Source: Allobosea lathyri (GTDB lineage Bacteria; Pseudomonadota; Alphaproteobacteria; Rhizobiales; Beijerinckiaceae). From it: a stretch of DNA of 64,000 nucleotides. The notes under the pieces are model-generated. The model made no database searches. It was not told the origin of the DNA and saw nothing but the letters and a program-made list of their open reading frames with translations. Numbering within the stretch: the first letter of the stretch is position 1; the number at the start of each line of letters is the position of its first letter. Shown here piece by piece: positions 43,510-52,067 of the stretch. The translations under genes and the position numbers were made by a program. The stretch spans positions 1 to 64,000 of the forward strand of contig NZ_FNUY01000005.1 in the NCBI RefSeq assembly GCF_900108245.1, given 5' to 3'.

Positions 43510-44162
43510 CGTTCTCGCTCGCCGGCCGTTGCGCCCGCACCGGCATGTTCGGCGCGGTCGTCACGACCTCCTCGATCGCCGTCGGCTCGCGCTGCTCGCA
43601 TGCGTCTGCCGGCATCGGCGCGGCACTGACGCAGCACATAACGGATCCGCGGCTCGGGCCGCTGATGCTCGACCTGCTGGGGCGGGGCTTCAGCGCGCAG
43701 CAGGCGATCGATTCCGTCGTCGCCGCCACGCCGCGCAGCGACTGGCGCCAGCTCGCGCTGATCGACAAGGAGGGGCGAACCGCCTCGTTCAGCGGCGCCA
43801 GCGTCAAGCCGGAACTGGCGGAAGCCCATGGCCTCGACTGCGTCGCGCTCGGCAACATCGTTCGCTCGGCCGAGGTGCCGGCCGCGATGGTGAAGGCCTT
43901 CGAGGCCGACCCCGCCGCTCCGCTGGCCGCGCGCCTGATCGCCGCGCTTGCCGCGGGCGACGCCGCAGGCGGGGAGTGCAAGCCGCTGGTCTCGACCGCG
44001 CTCGTCGTCGCCGACCGCCAGCCCTTTCCTTATGTCGACCTGCGCGTCGACAGCGATGCCGATCCAATCGCGACGCTGGCGCGGCTCTGGCGCGAATACG
44101 AGCCGATGGCGGAACTCTATGTGGCGCGAGCCCTCGATCCGGAGTCCGTCATCACGCCCTGA
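43506..44162 (+). CDS. DUF1028 family protein (Ntn-hydrolase-like)
   Basis: 218-aa protein with the DUF1028 N-terminus TFSLAGRCARTGMFG and the GIGAALTQ and DPRLGPLMLDLLGRG segments. DUF1028 proteins have been assigned to an Ntn-hydrolase-like fold; Thr2, exposed after removal of Met1, would be the nucleophile, which makes an amidase or peptidase role likely but unproven. It overlaps the triple-Rid gene by 4 bases (ATGA) and precedes the binding protein, so the three are one transcript. Confidence 0.85.
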   Translation: MTFSLAGRCARTGMFGAVVTTSSIAVGSRCSHASAGIGAALTQHITDPRLGPLMLDLLGRGFSAQQAIDSVVAATPRSDWRQLALIDKEGRTASFSGASVKPELAEAHGLDCVALGNIVRSAEVPAAMVKAFEADPAAPLAARLIAALAAGDAAGGECKPLVSTALVVADRQPFPYVDLRVDSDADPIATLARLWREYEPMAELYVARALDPESVITP

Positions 44163-44198
44163 TCTTCGATACCGACCAAACAAAAAGAGGGGATACCA

Positions 44199-45701
44199 AT
44201 GCGACGACTTCTATCCGTACTGGCCTTCACGCTGGGCCTCTCCACCGCCGCCGCCATCGCGCCGGCCTTTGCCCAAGGCACGGTCCGGGTCGCGCTGGGC
44301 ACCACGCTCAGCCAGCTCGACCCGGCCAAGACGACGATCGGCGACGAATACGTCTACGTCCATCTGGTGTTCAACGGCCTCTCGCGCATCGATCCGGACA
44401 TGACGGTCAAGCCCGACCTCGCCGAGAGCTGGAGCGCTTCCGACGACCTCAAGACCTGGACCTTCAAGCTACGCCAGGGCGTGAAGTTCCACCATGGCCG
44501 CGTCATGAATTCCGAGGATGTCGTCGCCACGATGAAGCGCATCCTCGATCCGGCAACGGGGTCGCGCTCCCGCACCAGCCTGTCGATGGTCGACAACGTC
44601 ACCGCGGTCGATCCCCTGACAGTGAAATTCGACCTGAACATTTCCTATGCCGGCTTTGCCGACATCTTCGCCGACCGCAACCTGCGCATCGTGCCCAAGG
44701 ACAAGCTCACTGAGCTGTCGACCAACCCGATCGGCACCGGCCCCTTCATGTTCAAGTCCTGGTCGCCCGGCGACCGTCTCGAACTGGTCAAGAACCCCGA
44801 TTACTTCGAGAAAGGCCTGCCCAAGCTCGACGGCGTGACGCTGCGCATCGTGCCTGAATCGGCGGCGCGCATCGCCGCTCTGGAATCGGGCTCTCTCGAT
44901 ATCGTCTGGAGCATGGCCTACGAGTCGGTCGACAAGTTCAAGAACCATCCGACCGTCCGCACCGACAGCGTCTCGACCCCGACCTGGGACGGCGTCATCC
45001 TCAACAACGACCGCCCGCCCTTCAACGACGTGCGCGTGCGGCAGGCGCTGGCCCTGACGATCGACAAATCCGCAATCGTCGAGCTCGCCTTGTTTGGACA
45101 GGGCGACCCGACCTTCAGCCCGATCCCTCCCAGCCATCCCTATTTCAACAAGTCGCTGCCCTTCAATCCGCCCGATATCGCCAAGGCGAAGAAGCTGCTG
45201 GCGGAAGCCGGTTTCCCCAACGGGTTCGACGTGCCGATGCAGGTTCCCCAGGAGCGCGAGCAGCGCGTGCGCGTCGGCGTCGCCGTGCGCGACATGGCCA
45301 AGGCCGCCGGCATCCGCATCAATGTCGAGCGGGTTCCCTTCGCCTCCTACACCGCCAATGTCGCGGGCAAGGCGCAGATGTATGTCGACGGCTATTTCGC
45401 CCGGCCGACCATCGATACCGCGATCTATCCGTTCTACCATTCGACCGGAAGCTGGAACAAGCAGCTTTGGCTCTACAAGGACGCCCGCGTCGACCAGCTC
45501 CTCGACGAGGCCCGCAAGACCAATGACGAGGCCGCGCGCAAGGCGCTGTTCGAGAAGTTCCAGGCGGTGGTCGAGGAGACCGTTCCGGGAATCATCGCCT
45601 ACTCGGCCGCGCATGTGAACGGCGTCAGCAAGAAGGTCGAAGGCTTCAAATCGACCCCGATGCAGTGGCTGGAACTGAAAAGCGTCTCGCTGAAGCCCTG
45701 A
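44199..45701 (+). CDS. family-5 ABC transporter binding protein
   Basis: Periplasmic receptor of 500 aa in the DppA/OppA family. Residues 1-26 form a Sec signal peptide ending PAFAQG. The family signature is TWTFKLRQGVKFHHGRVMNSEDVVATM. AGAGGGG lies before the start. It is followed by a stem-loop and then permease and ATPase genes, the standard order of a peptide-type importer. The ligand is inferred to be the ureide, hydantoin or small peptide-like compound processed by neighbouring enzymes. Confidence 0.9.
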   Translation: MRRLLSVLAFTLGLSTAAAIAPAFAQGTVRVALGTTLSQLDPAKTTIGDEYVYVHLVFNGLSRIDPDMTVKPDLAESWSASDDLKTWTFKLRQGVKFHHGRVMNSEDVVATMKRILDPATGSRSRTSLSMVDNVTAVDPLTVKFDLNISYAGFADIFADRNLRIVPKDKLTELSTNPIGTGPFMFKSWSPGDRLELVKNPDYFEKGLPKLDGVTLRIVPESAARIAALESGSLDIVWSMAYESVDKFKNHPTVRTDSVSTPTWDGVILNNDRPPFNDVRVRQALALTIDKSAIVELALFGQGDPTFSPIPPSHPYFNKSLPFNPPDIAKAKKLLAEAGFPNGFDVPMQVPQEREQRVRVGVAVRDMAKAAGIRINVERVPFASYTANVAGKAQMYVDGYFARPTIDTAIYPFYHSTGSWNKQLWLYKDARVDQLLDEARKTNDEAARKALFEKFQAVVEETVPGIIAYSAAHVNGVSKKVEGFKSTPMQWLELKSVSLKP

Positions 45702-45713
45702 ACGGAAACAAGC

Positions 45714-45755
45714 CTGCCCCCGCCCGGCGCGCATGAGCGCCAGGCGGGGTGGCAG
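45714..45755 (+). terminator. intercistronic stem-loop between binding protein and permease genes
   Basis: CTGCC (45714-45718) pairs with GGCAG (45751-45755), CCGCC with GGCGG inside it, and GGCGC (45726-45730) with GCGCC (45737-45741), with small bulges and a 6-base apical loop. There is no U-tract. It probably stabilises the binding-protein mRNA or reduces downstream transcription. Confidence 0.5.
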
Positions 45756-45798
45756 CGCATTTCCGCGCAAGACCACCTCACGCCAGGAGCGGGCAGTC

Positions 45799-46755
45799 AT
45801 GGTCGCATATGTCGCAAGGCGCCTCGTCTTCGTGGTGCTCGTCCTCGTGGCGGTCTCGATGCTCGTATTCGGCATCACCGCGCTTTTGCCTGCCAACGTC
45901 GCCTATCTGATCCTGGGCTCCTTCGCGACGCCCGAACAGGTGCATGCGCTGGAGCTGAAGCTCGGGCTCACCGATCCGATCTGGCAGCAATATCTGCGCT
46001 GGGCCGGTGGTTTCCTCAGCGGAAATCTTGGCGAGTCCACACTGATGAACCGGCCGATCGGCCCGATCCTGGCGGAGGCTATCGGCCGCTCGCTGATGCT
46101 GACCGGCGTATCCTTCGTGCTGATCGCCGTGATCGGCGTCGGCCTGGGCATCGTGGCGGCCCTGCGCCATGGCCGCCCGCTCGATCATGGCATCTCGGTC
46201 GCGACCTATCTCGGCATCGCCGTGCCGGAGTTCTTCTGGGCGATCGTGGTGATCGTCATCTTCGCGTCCTGGCTCGGCTGGCTGCCGGCCTCGGGCTACG
46301 AACCGCTTTCGGCCGGCGTCTGGGAATGGGCCAAGCACCTGATCGCGCCAACGATCACGCTGGTCTTCGGTCATCTCGCCCATGTCTCGCGGCTGACCCG
46401 GTCGAGCATGATCGAGGTGATGCAGAGCCCCTATGTCACCGCTGCGCGCGCCAAGGGCCTGCCCGAACGCGTCGTCGTGCTGCACCACGCGCTGCGCAAT
46501 GCGCTGCTGCCGACGATCACCGTGCTGGCGCTCGATTTCGGGCGGCTGATGGGCGGCATCGTCGTGGTCGAGACCGTCTTCGCCTATCCCGGCCTGGGCC
46601 GCCTCGTCGTCTTCTCCATTCAGAACCGCGACCTGCCGACGCTGCAGGCGGCGATCCTCGTCGTCGCCGCGATCTATGCCTTCGCCAATCTTCTGGCCGA
46701 CCTGCTTTACGCCCGTTTCAACCCAAAAATCCGGTTTGGCCGCAATGTCGCGTAA
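45799..46755 (+). CDS. peptide-type ABC transporter permease (DppB-like)
   Basis: Inner-membrane permease of 318 aa from ATG 45799, with AGGAG 9 bases upstream; the frame is open to 45733 but that part overlaps the stem-loop. It has six hydrophobic segments, the RPIGPILAEAIGRS segment and the cytoplasmic loop TAARAKGLPERVVVLHHALRNALLP of DppB/OppB proteins. It overlaps the next permease gene by 11 bases. Confidence 0.9.
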   Translation: MVAYVARRLVFVVLVLVAVSMLVFGITALLPANVAYLILGSFATPEQVHALELKLGLTDPIWQQYLRWAGGFLSGNLGESTLMNRPIGPILAEAIGRSLMLTGVSFVLIAVIGVGLGIVAALRHGRPLDHGISVATYLGIAVPEFFWAIVVIVIFASWLGWLPASGYEPLSAGVWEWAKHLIAPTITLVFGHLAHVSRLTRSSMIEVMQSPYVTAARAKGLPERVVVLHHALRNALLPTITVLALDFGRLMGGIVVVETVFAYPGLGRLVVFSIQNRDLPTLQAAILVVAAIYAFANLLADLLYARFNPKIRFGRNVA

Positions 46756-47656
46756 TCCCGCCCCCGCCATGACCACCGCGAACCCTGCCTTGCAGGATGT
46801 GCTGCAAGACGCCCCCGCCGCGCCGCCGCGCAAGCCGATGTCCCTGCAATTGAAGGCCGGGCTTGCGATCACCGGCGCCATCATCCTGCTCGGCCTGCTC
46901 GCGCCCTGGATCGCCCCGCATCCCTGGGACACGATCTCGATGCGCACGCGCTTCCTGCCGCCGAACGCAACCTATTGGCTCGGCACCGACGAATACGGGC
47001 GCGACGTGCTCAGCCGCCTGCTGATGGGCACGCGGCTCTCGCTCGCCATGGGCGTCAGCGCGACCGTCGTGAGCCTTGCGATCGGCGTGCCGATGGGCCT
47101 CGCAGCCGGCTATTTCCGGGGCTGGATCGACGAGGCGCTGATGCGCGGCGCCGATGTCCTGATGGCGGTGCCGCCGATCATGCTCGGCCTACTCGTGCTG
47201 GCTGTCACCCCTCCGGCCCTGTGGAAGACCGCGCTCGCCGTCGGCTTCGTCTACATTCCGCCGATCGCGCGGCTCGCCCGCAGCGTGACGCTCTCGCTTG
47301 CCAATGAGGAATTCATCCAGGCGGCGCGGGCGCGGGCGGAGAGCACCTCCTACATCCTGTTCCGCGAGATCCTGCCCAATGCCTGGCCGCCGCTGATCGT
47401 CGAGGCGAGCCTGCGCGTGACCTATGCGATCCTGCTCGGCTCGGCGCTGAGCTTCCTGGGGCTCGGCGCCCAGCCGCCGAGTTCCGATTGGGGGCTGATG
47501 ATCTCGGAGGCCCGCTCCTTCCTCGACCGCGCGCCCTGGATCGCGCTCGCGCCGGGCTTTGCCATGTGCCTGCTGGTGATCGGCATCAATCTGCTGGGTG
47601 ACGGCGCCCGGGAGCGGCTCGATCCGCGCCTGAAGGCGCGCCTGGGAAAGGCCTGA
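46745..47656 (+). CDS. peptide-type ABC transporter permease (DppC-like)
   Basis: Second permease, 303 aa from ATG 46745 (ATG 46769 also possible). It has the OppC-type N-terminal region (HPWDTISMRTRFLPPNATYWLGTDEYGRDVLSRLL) and the loop FIQAARARAESTSYILFREILPNAWPPLI. Three bases separate it from the ATPase gene. It pairs with the DppB-like protein to form the channel. Confidence 0.91.
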   Translation: MSRNPAPAMTTANPALQDVLQDAPAAPPRKPMSLQLKAGLAITGAIILLGLLAPWIAPHPWDTISMRTRFLPPNATYWLGTDEYGRDVLSRLLMGTRLSLAMGVSATVVSLAIGVPMGLAAGYFRGWIDEALMRGADVLMAVPPIMLGLLVLAVTPPALWKTALAVGFVYIPPIARLARSVTLSLANEEFIQAARARAESTSYILFREILPNAWPPLIVEASLRVTYAILLGSALSFLGLGAQPPSSDWGLMISEARSFLDRAPWIALAPGFAMCLLVIGINLLGDGARERLDPRLKARLGKA

Positions 47657-47659
47657 GCC

Positions 47660-49555
47660 ATGCTCGCCATCGACGATCTCACCGTCCGCTACCGAACTGC
47701 CGCAGGCGAGATCGAGGCGCTGTCCTCGGTCTCGCTCACCGTAGCGAAGGGCTCGACCCTGGCGCTGGTCGGCGAATCCGGGTCCGGCAAGAGCACGGTC
47801 GCGCTCGCCGCCATGGGCCTGCTGCCGCCCGAGGCGCGACTGCCGGCGGGCCGCATCCTGTTCGACGGGCAGGATATCCTGACCATGAATGCGGAAGAGC
47901 GCAGGCGGCTGCGCGGCTCGCGCATCGGTCTCGTCTTCCAGGATCCGTTCTCGGTGCTCAACCCGTCGCTGCGCATCGGCGACCAGGTCGGCGAGGGGCT
48001 CATTCATCATCGCGGCTTCACGCAGGAGCGTGCCTTTGCCCGCGCGATCGAGCTTCTCGACGAGGTCGGCATCATCAATCCGGAAGCCGTCGCCAAGGCT
48101 TACCCGCACGAACTGTCCGGCGGCATGCGCCAACGCGCGCTGATCGCGGGCGCGCTCGCCTCGGAGCCGGAGCTGCTGATCCTCGACGAGCCGACGACGG
48201 CGCTCGACGTCACCATCGAGGCGCAGATTCTCGACCTGCTGGAATCCCTGCGCGTTCGGCGCGGCCTGACGATGCTCTTCATCAGCCACAATCTCGGCGT
48301 GGTCAGGCGCATCGCCGACGAGGTCGCCGTGCTCTATGCCGGGCAGATCGTCGAGCAGGGCGCGACCGAGGACGTGCTGCAGCGGCCGGTCCACCCCTAT
48401 GCCAAGGGGTTGCTGGCGGCGATCCCGCGGCTCGGACAGAAGAAGGGCCGTCTCGCCTCGATACCAGGCCGCCTCCCCGATCTGCGCAACCCTCCCACTG
48501 GCTGCCGCTTCGCACGACGCTGCCCCTTCGCGACGCCCGACAGCGAAGCGCCCCAAGTGCTGCGCGACATCGGTGCCCGCAAGGTCCGCTGCACACAAGC
48601 CGAGGCTCTGCGGGACATCGCCTGGCCGGTGCTGGGCGAGGACGCGCCGTCCTCCCCGGTCGTGCGCGCAGCAGATGCAGCCCCGGCGGTGACAGAACCG
48701 GTGGTCGCGGTCGAAGGGCTGACCAAGCGCTTCGTCCTGAGCAATGGACCGCTCCGCTTCGAGGGTTGGCGGCCGATGAGGACGCCGGTCATCATCTCCC
48801 CGGTCGACGACATCTCGCTGGAGGTCGCAGCCGGCGAGGTTCTGGGGCTTGTCGGCGAATCCGGCTCCGGCAAGACCACTCTCGGCCGCACGATCCTGCG
48901 TCTGACCGAAGCCAATTCGGGCACGATCCGCATCGCCGGGGAAACGGTCTCCGACAAGCCGCAGCGCGCGCTCGAAAGCATGCGGCGCACCGCGCAGATC
49001 GTGTTCCAGAACCCCGATTCCTCACTGAACCCGCGCAAGACCATTCGCGAACTGCTGGGGCGGCCGATCCAGCGCTTTGGGCTTGCTGCGCCTGGAGACA
49101 TCCCGGCTCGCGTCAATGCGCTGCTCGACCTGGTCAGGCTGCCGGCCCATTACGCCGACCGCTATGCGCATCAGATGAGCGGCGGCGAGAAGCAGCGCGT
49201 CGGCATTGCCCGCGCCCTGGCGACCGAGCCGCGCTTCATCGTCTGCGACGAGCCGGTCTCGGCGCTCGATGTCTCCGTGCAGGCGGCAATCGTCAATCTG
49301 CTCGCCGATCTGCGCGACAGGCTCGGCGTGGCCTATCTCTTCATCTCCCACGACATCTCGATCGTGGCCCATCTCGCCGACCGCATCGCCGTGATGCATC
49401 GCGGCAAGATGGTCGAGATCGGGTCTGCGGAGGAAGTCATGCGGGCACCCAGGCACCCCTATACGATCAAGCTGCTTTCAGCGGTGCCACGCGTCGACGG
49501 GCCCATACACGGGCGGGGCCCGACAGCGGTTTCGTCCGAAATCCTGTCCGCCTAG
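47660..49555 (+). CDS. fused double ATPase of peptide-type ABC importer (DppD-DppF)
   Basis: One 631-aa chain carrying both ATPase halves. The first half (about 1-320) has Walker A GESGSGKST near 35 and ends in the oligopeptide/dipeptide C-terminal extension with a CxxxxPFxT-like Cys segment (GCRFARRCPFATPDS). The second half (about 345-620) has another GESGSGKTT, the signature MSGGEKQRVGIARAL and FIVCDEPVSALD. Fused versions are common in rhizobia (YejF-like or GsiA-like). Its TAG stop shares the CTAG sequence with the stop of the convergent gene at 49552. Confidence 0.93.
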   Translation: MLAIDDLTVRYRTAAGEIEALSSVSLTVAKGSTLALVGESGSGKSTVALAAMGLLPPEARLPAGRILFDGQDILTMNAEERRRLRGSRIGLVFQDPFSVLNPSLRIGDQVGEGLIHHRGFTQERAFARAIELLDEVGIINPEAVAKAYPHELSGGMRQRALIAGALASEPELLILDEPTTALDVTIEAQILDLLESLRVRRGLTMLFISHNLGVVRRIADEVAVLYAGQIVEQGATEDVLQRPVHPYAKGLLAAIPRLGQKKGRLASIPGRLPDLRNPPTGCRFARRCPFATPDSEAPQVLRDIGARKVRCTQAEALRDIAWPVLGEDAPSSPVVRAADAAPAVTEPVVAVEGLTKRFVLSNGPLRFEGWRPMRTPVIISPVDDISLEVAAGEVLGLVGESGSGKTTLGRTILRLTEANSGTIRIAGETVSDKPQRALESMRRTAQIVFQNPDSSLNPRKTIRELLGRPIQRFGLAAPGDIPARVNALLDLVRLPAHYADRYAHQMSGGEKQRVGIARALATEPRFIVCDEPVSALDVSVQAAIVNLLADLRDRLGVAYLFISHDISIVAHLADRIAVMHRGKMVEIGSAEEVMRAPRHPYTIKLLSAVPRVDGPIHGRGPTAVSSEILSA

Positions 49556-50589
49556 CGCAGCGGCGGCGCGTAGAGGATGCCGCCTGTGCTCCAGAGCTGG
49601 TTGAGGCCACGCGGGATGCCGAGGCGCGACTGGACGCCGAGGTTGCGCTCGTAGATCTCGGAATAGTTGCCGGCAGCGCGGACAGCGCGGAGGGCGAAGT
49701 CGTTCTCCAGGCCGAGCATCTTACCAAGCCCGCCCTCAGTGCCGACGAAACGGCGCACATCGGGTTTGCCTGAAGCCATCGCCTCGACCGCAGTCGCCGA
49801 GGAAACGCCGAGCTCCTCGGCATTCACCAGCGCGAAGTTCACCCATTTGACGATGTTGAACCAGGGGAAGTCATCGGCGCGCGTGACCGGCCCGAGCGGC
49901 TCCTTGGAGATAACGTCAGGCAGGATGACGGCCTCACCCGGCTTGCCCAGCTTCAGCCGCTCCGCAAAGAGTGCCGATTGATCCCGCGTCAGGACATTGC
50001 ACCGGCCCGCCTCGAATGCGCCCAGCGCCTCCGCGCTGGTCGGAAAGGCGTGCTCCTCATATTTCATCGCATTCGCGCGGAAGAAATCGGCGAGATTGGC
50101 TTGTGTGGTCGTTCCCGCCTCGACGCAGACCTTGGCGCCTTCCAGCTCGAGCGCCGAGGTCACGTTCAACGCGCGCTGCGCCATGAAACCCTGGCCGTCA
50201 TGATAGGTCACGCCGGCAAAGGCGAGCCCGAGACCGGCCTCGCGCTCGAGCGTCCAGGTCGAGTTCCGCGACAGCAGATCGACCTTGCCGGCCCGCAGCG
50301 CGTCGAAACGGTCGCTGGCGGAGAGGGGCACGAAGCTGACCTTCGAGGGGTCATTGAAGATCGCGCCCGCCACGGAGCGGCAGAAATCGACGTCGAAGCC
50401 CGACCATTGACCCTGCGCGTTCCGCTCGGAAAAGCCGTAGAGGCCTTCGCTGACACCGCATTGCAGGACGCCGCGTTGCTTGACCGTATCGAGCGTCCCC
50501 GCCGCAGCGGGCAGAGCGGCGGCGCCCAGGACAGCAGCTCCCAGACAGGCGAATGCGTATCGCGCGTGGGTCTTTACCGCGTTCAGCAT
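49552..50589 (-). CDS. amino acid ABC transporter binding protein (AapJ-like)
   Basis: Periplasmic family-3 receptor of 345 aa, the long form typical of the general L-amino-acid system AapJ/BztA. ATG 50589 starts a signal peptide (residues 1-30, ending LPAAAGT). The mature protein shows GVLQCGVSEGLYGFSERNAQGQWSGFDVD and LSRNSTWTLERE, both AapJ hallmarks. An open frame continues upstream to 50952 but overlaps the L,D-transpeptidase gene on the same strand and lacks a signal peptide. No permease genes accompany it, so it is an orphan receptor in this window. Confidence 0.9.
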   Translation of the reverse strand: MLNAVKTHARYAFACLGAAVLGAAALPAAAGTLDTVKQRGVLQCGVSEGLYGFSERNAQGQWSGFDVDFCRSVAGAIFNDPSKVSFVPLSASDRFDALRAGKVDLLSRNSTWTLEREAGLGLAFAGVTYHDGQGFMAQRALNVTSALELEGAKVCVEAGTTTQANLADFFRANAMKYEEHAFPTSAEALGAFEAGRCNVLTRDQSALFAERLKLGKPGEAVILPDVISKEPLGPVTRADDFPWFNIVKWVNFALVNAEELGVSSATAVEAMASGKPDVRRFVGTEGGLGKMLGLENDFALRAVRAAGNYSEIYERNLGVQSRLGIPRGLNQLWSTGGILYAPPLR

Positions 50590-50645
50590 GAGTATCGATC
50601 CCCGTGACAAGAATGAACTGCGGATTTCAGGCGCCGAACCGATCG

Positions 50646-51284
50646 TTAGAGGCTGGCGCCATGGCGGATGACGACCTTCGTGCCGACCGGCACGCGGTCG
50701 TAAAGGTCGATGATGTCGCCATTGGCGAGCCGGAAGCAGCCCGACGAAATCGATTGGCCGATGGTTTCGGGCTGGTTGGTGCCGTGGACCCGGAATACGG
50801 TCGATCCAAGATAAAGCGCGCGCGCGCCCATCGGATTGCCCGGACCACCCGCCATGAAGCGCGGCAGATAGGGCTGGCGCGCGATCATCTCCGGGGGCGG
50901 GCGCCAGTCCGGCCATTCGGATTTGCGGCTGATCTTGACCAACCCCGACCACTGGAAACCCTCTCGCCCGACGCCGATGCCATAACGCAGCGCGCGGTTG
51001 TTCGGCTGGACCAGATAGATGAAGCGCTCGGAGGTGTGGACCACCAGGGTGCCCGGCGGCTCATTGGAGCGGAAGAAGACCGCCTGGCGCGCATAGGGCC
51101 CGTCGGTGATCACGACCTCTTCAGTCGAAACGCGGCCCGGCTCGTCGCCGATGTCGAGCGTTTCCTTGTCCGGCGTCTTGCCGCCGCCCTGGGCCGAGGC
51201 TGGATGCGGCAAGGCGAGGGACAAGGAGAGCCCCGCAGCGGTGGCCATGACAGCCCAGATCGATGCAGCCTTCAGCTTGATCAC
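50646..51284 (-). CDS. L,D-transpeptidase (YkuD domain)
   Basis: Periplasmic cysteine transpeptidase of 212 aa that makes 3-3 peptidoglycan cross-links or attaches proteins to peptidoglycan. It has a GTG start (51284), a signal peptide of about 32 residues (ending ASAQG) and the YkuD domain (about 78-212) with His167 (VHGTNQP) and nucleophile Cys183 in SSGCFRLANGD. Length and layout match rhizobial ErfK/YbiS-type proteins. It lies between the AapJ-like receptor and a lipoprotein gene and is probably transcribed with the latter. Confidence 0.9.
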   Translation of the reverse strand: MIKLKAASIWAVMATAAGLSLSLALPHPASAQGGGKTPDKETLDIGDEPGRVSTEEVVITDGPYARQAVFFRSNEPPGTLVVHTSERFIYLVQPNNRALRYGIGVGREGFQWSGLVKISRKSEWPDWRPPPEMIARQPYLPRFMAGGPGNPMGARALYLGSTVFRVHGTNQPETIGQSISSGCFRLANGDIIDLYDRVPVGTKVVIRHGASL

Positions 51285-51351
51285 CGGCGTCTCCGTTCAC
51301 TTCACTCTACAGGGAAAGGCGTTGCAACAGGGAAAGGCGTTGCTGTACTCG

Positions 51352-51891
51352 TCAACCCGCACAGCGGACGAAGACGAATGTCCCGTAACGCCGCAGCGCA
51401 TCGGGATCGACGAAGCGCATGGTCAGAAGATTGTCGGTCGCCGACAGGATCTCGCGGTCCTGCGGGTCCCCGGCAGGTGCCTCGAAGCCGAGATAGGTCT
51501 TGCCGGCCGGCCCGCCCTTGAGCTTCAGCTCATAGAGTTTCGGATCGTCGGCGACATGCATCATCACGCCATCGGTCGGTCCCTTGGCGATGACATAGGG
51601 CAGGTTGCACTGGGCCTTGGCCTGGGCCTCGGTGCGCTTGCGGTCCTTCTCGTTGTGGAAGGAGGCGATGCCCCAGCGGCCGATCAGGCGCTCCCGCGCA
51701 AAGGAAGTGGGCCCCGACGGGCTGCTGATCACGGCAACCTGCTCCACCGAAGTGGACGCACAGCCTGCCGCCATCAAGGCGATCAGCGCAGCACCCGCCA
51801 GCGACAGGATGCGCTTTGGAGGAAGGGCCGGAAGCTCGATCGCCGCAGCGTCGTCGCGATCTCGAATATCCACGCAGGCAACCTGCGTCAT
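51352..51891 (-). CDS. putative outer-membrane or periplasmic lipoprotein, unknown function
   Basis: 179-aa protein from ATG 51891, which has AGGGG 5 bases upstream; a longer in-frame start at 51990 is possible. After an unusually long polar N-terminus it has a hydrophobic stretch ending in a lipobox (LMAAGC), with Cys44 as the likely lipidated residue. The remaining domain (RLIGRWGIASFHNEKD, CNLPYVIAKGPTDGVMMH) resembles small alphaproteobacterial lipoproteins of unknown role. Cell-envelope location fits the neighbouring L,D-transpeptidase gene. Confidence 0.72.
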   Translation of the reverse strand: MTQVACVDIRDRDDAAAIELPALPPKRILSLAGAALIALMAAGCASTSVEQVAVISSPSGPTSFARERLIGRWGIASFHNEKDRKRTEAQAKAQCNLPYVIAKGPTDGVMMHVADDPKLYELKLKGGPAGKTYLGFEAPAGDPQDREILSATDNLLTMRFVDPDALRRYGTFVFVRCAG

Positions 51892-52067
51892 CAGAGCCCC
51901 TCGTCCCACATCGCCCTCCAGCCGTGTCGCGCTCGATTGGTTCGAGCCTTTGACTGAACACAACATGCGACAGACAGCGGCCGCCGACAACGGCGAATCT
52001 GCTTCGCAAGACTGGGTTGTCGGCGCGAGCCAGCGCGGGGGATCGATGCGAGCATGCCGAAAGACCT

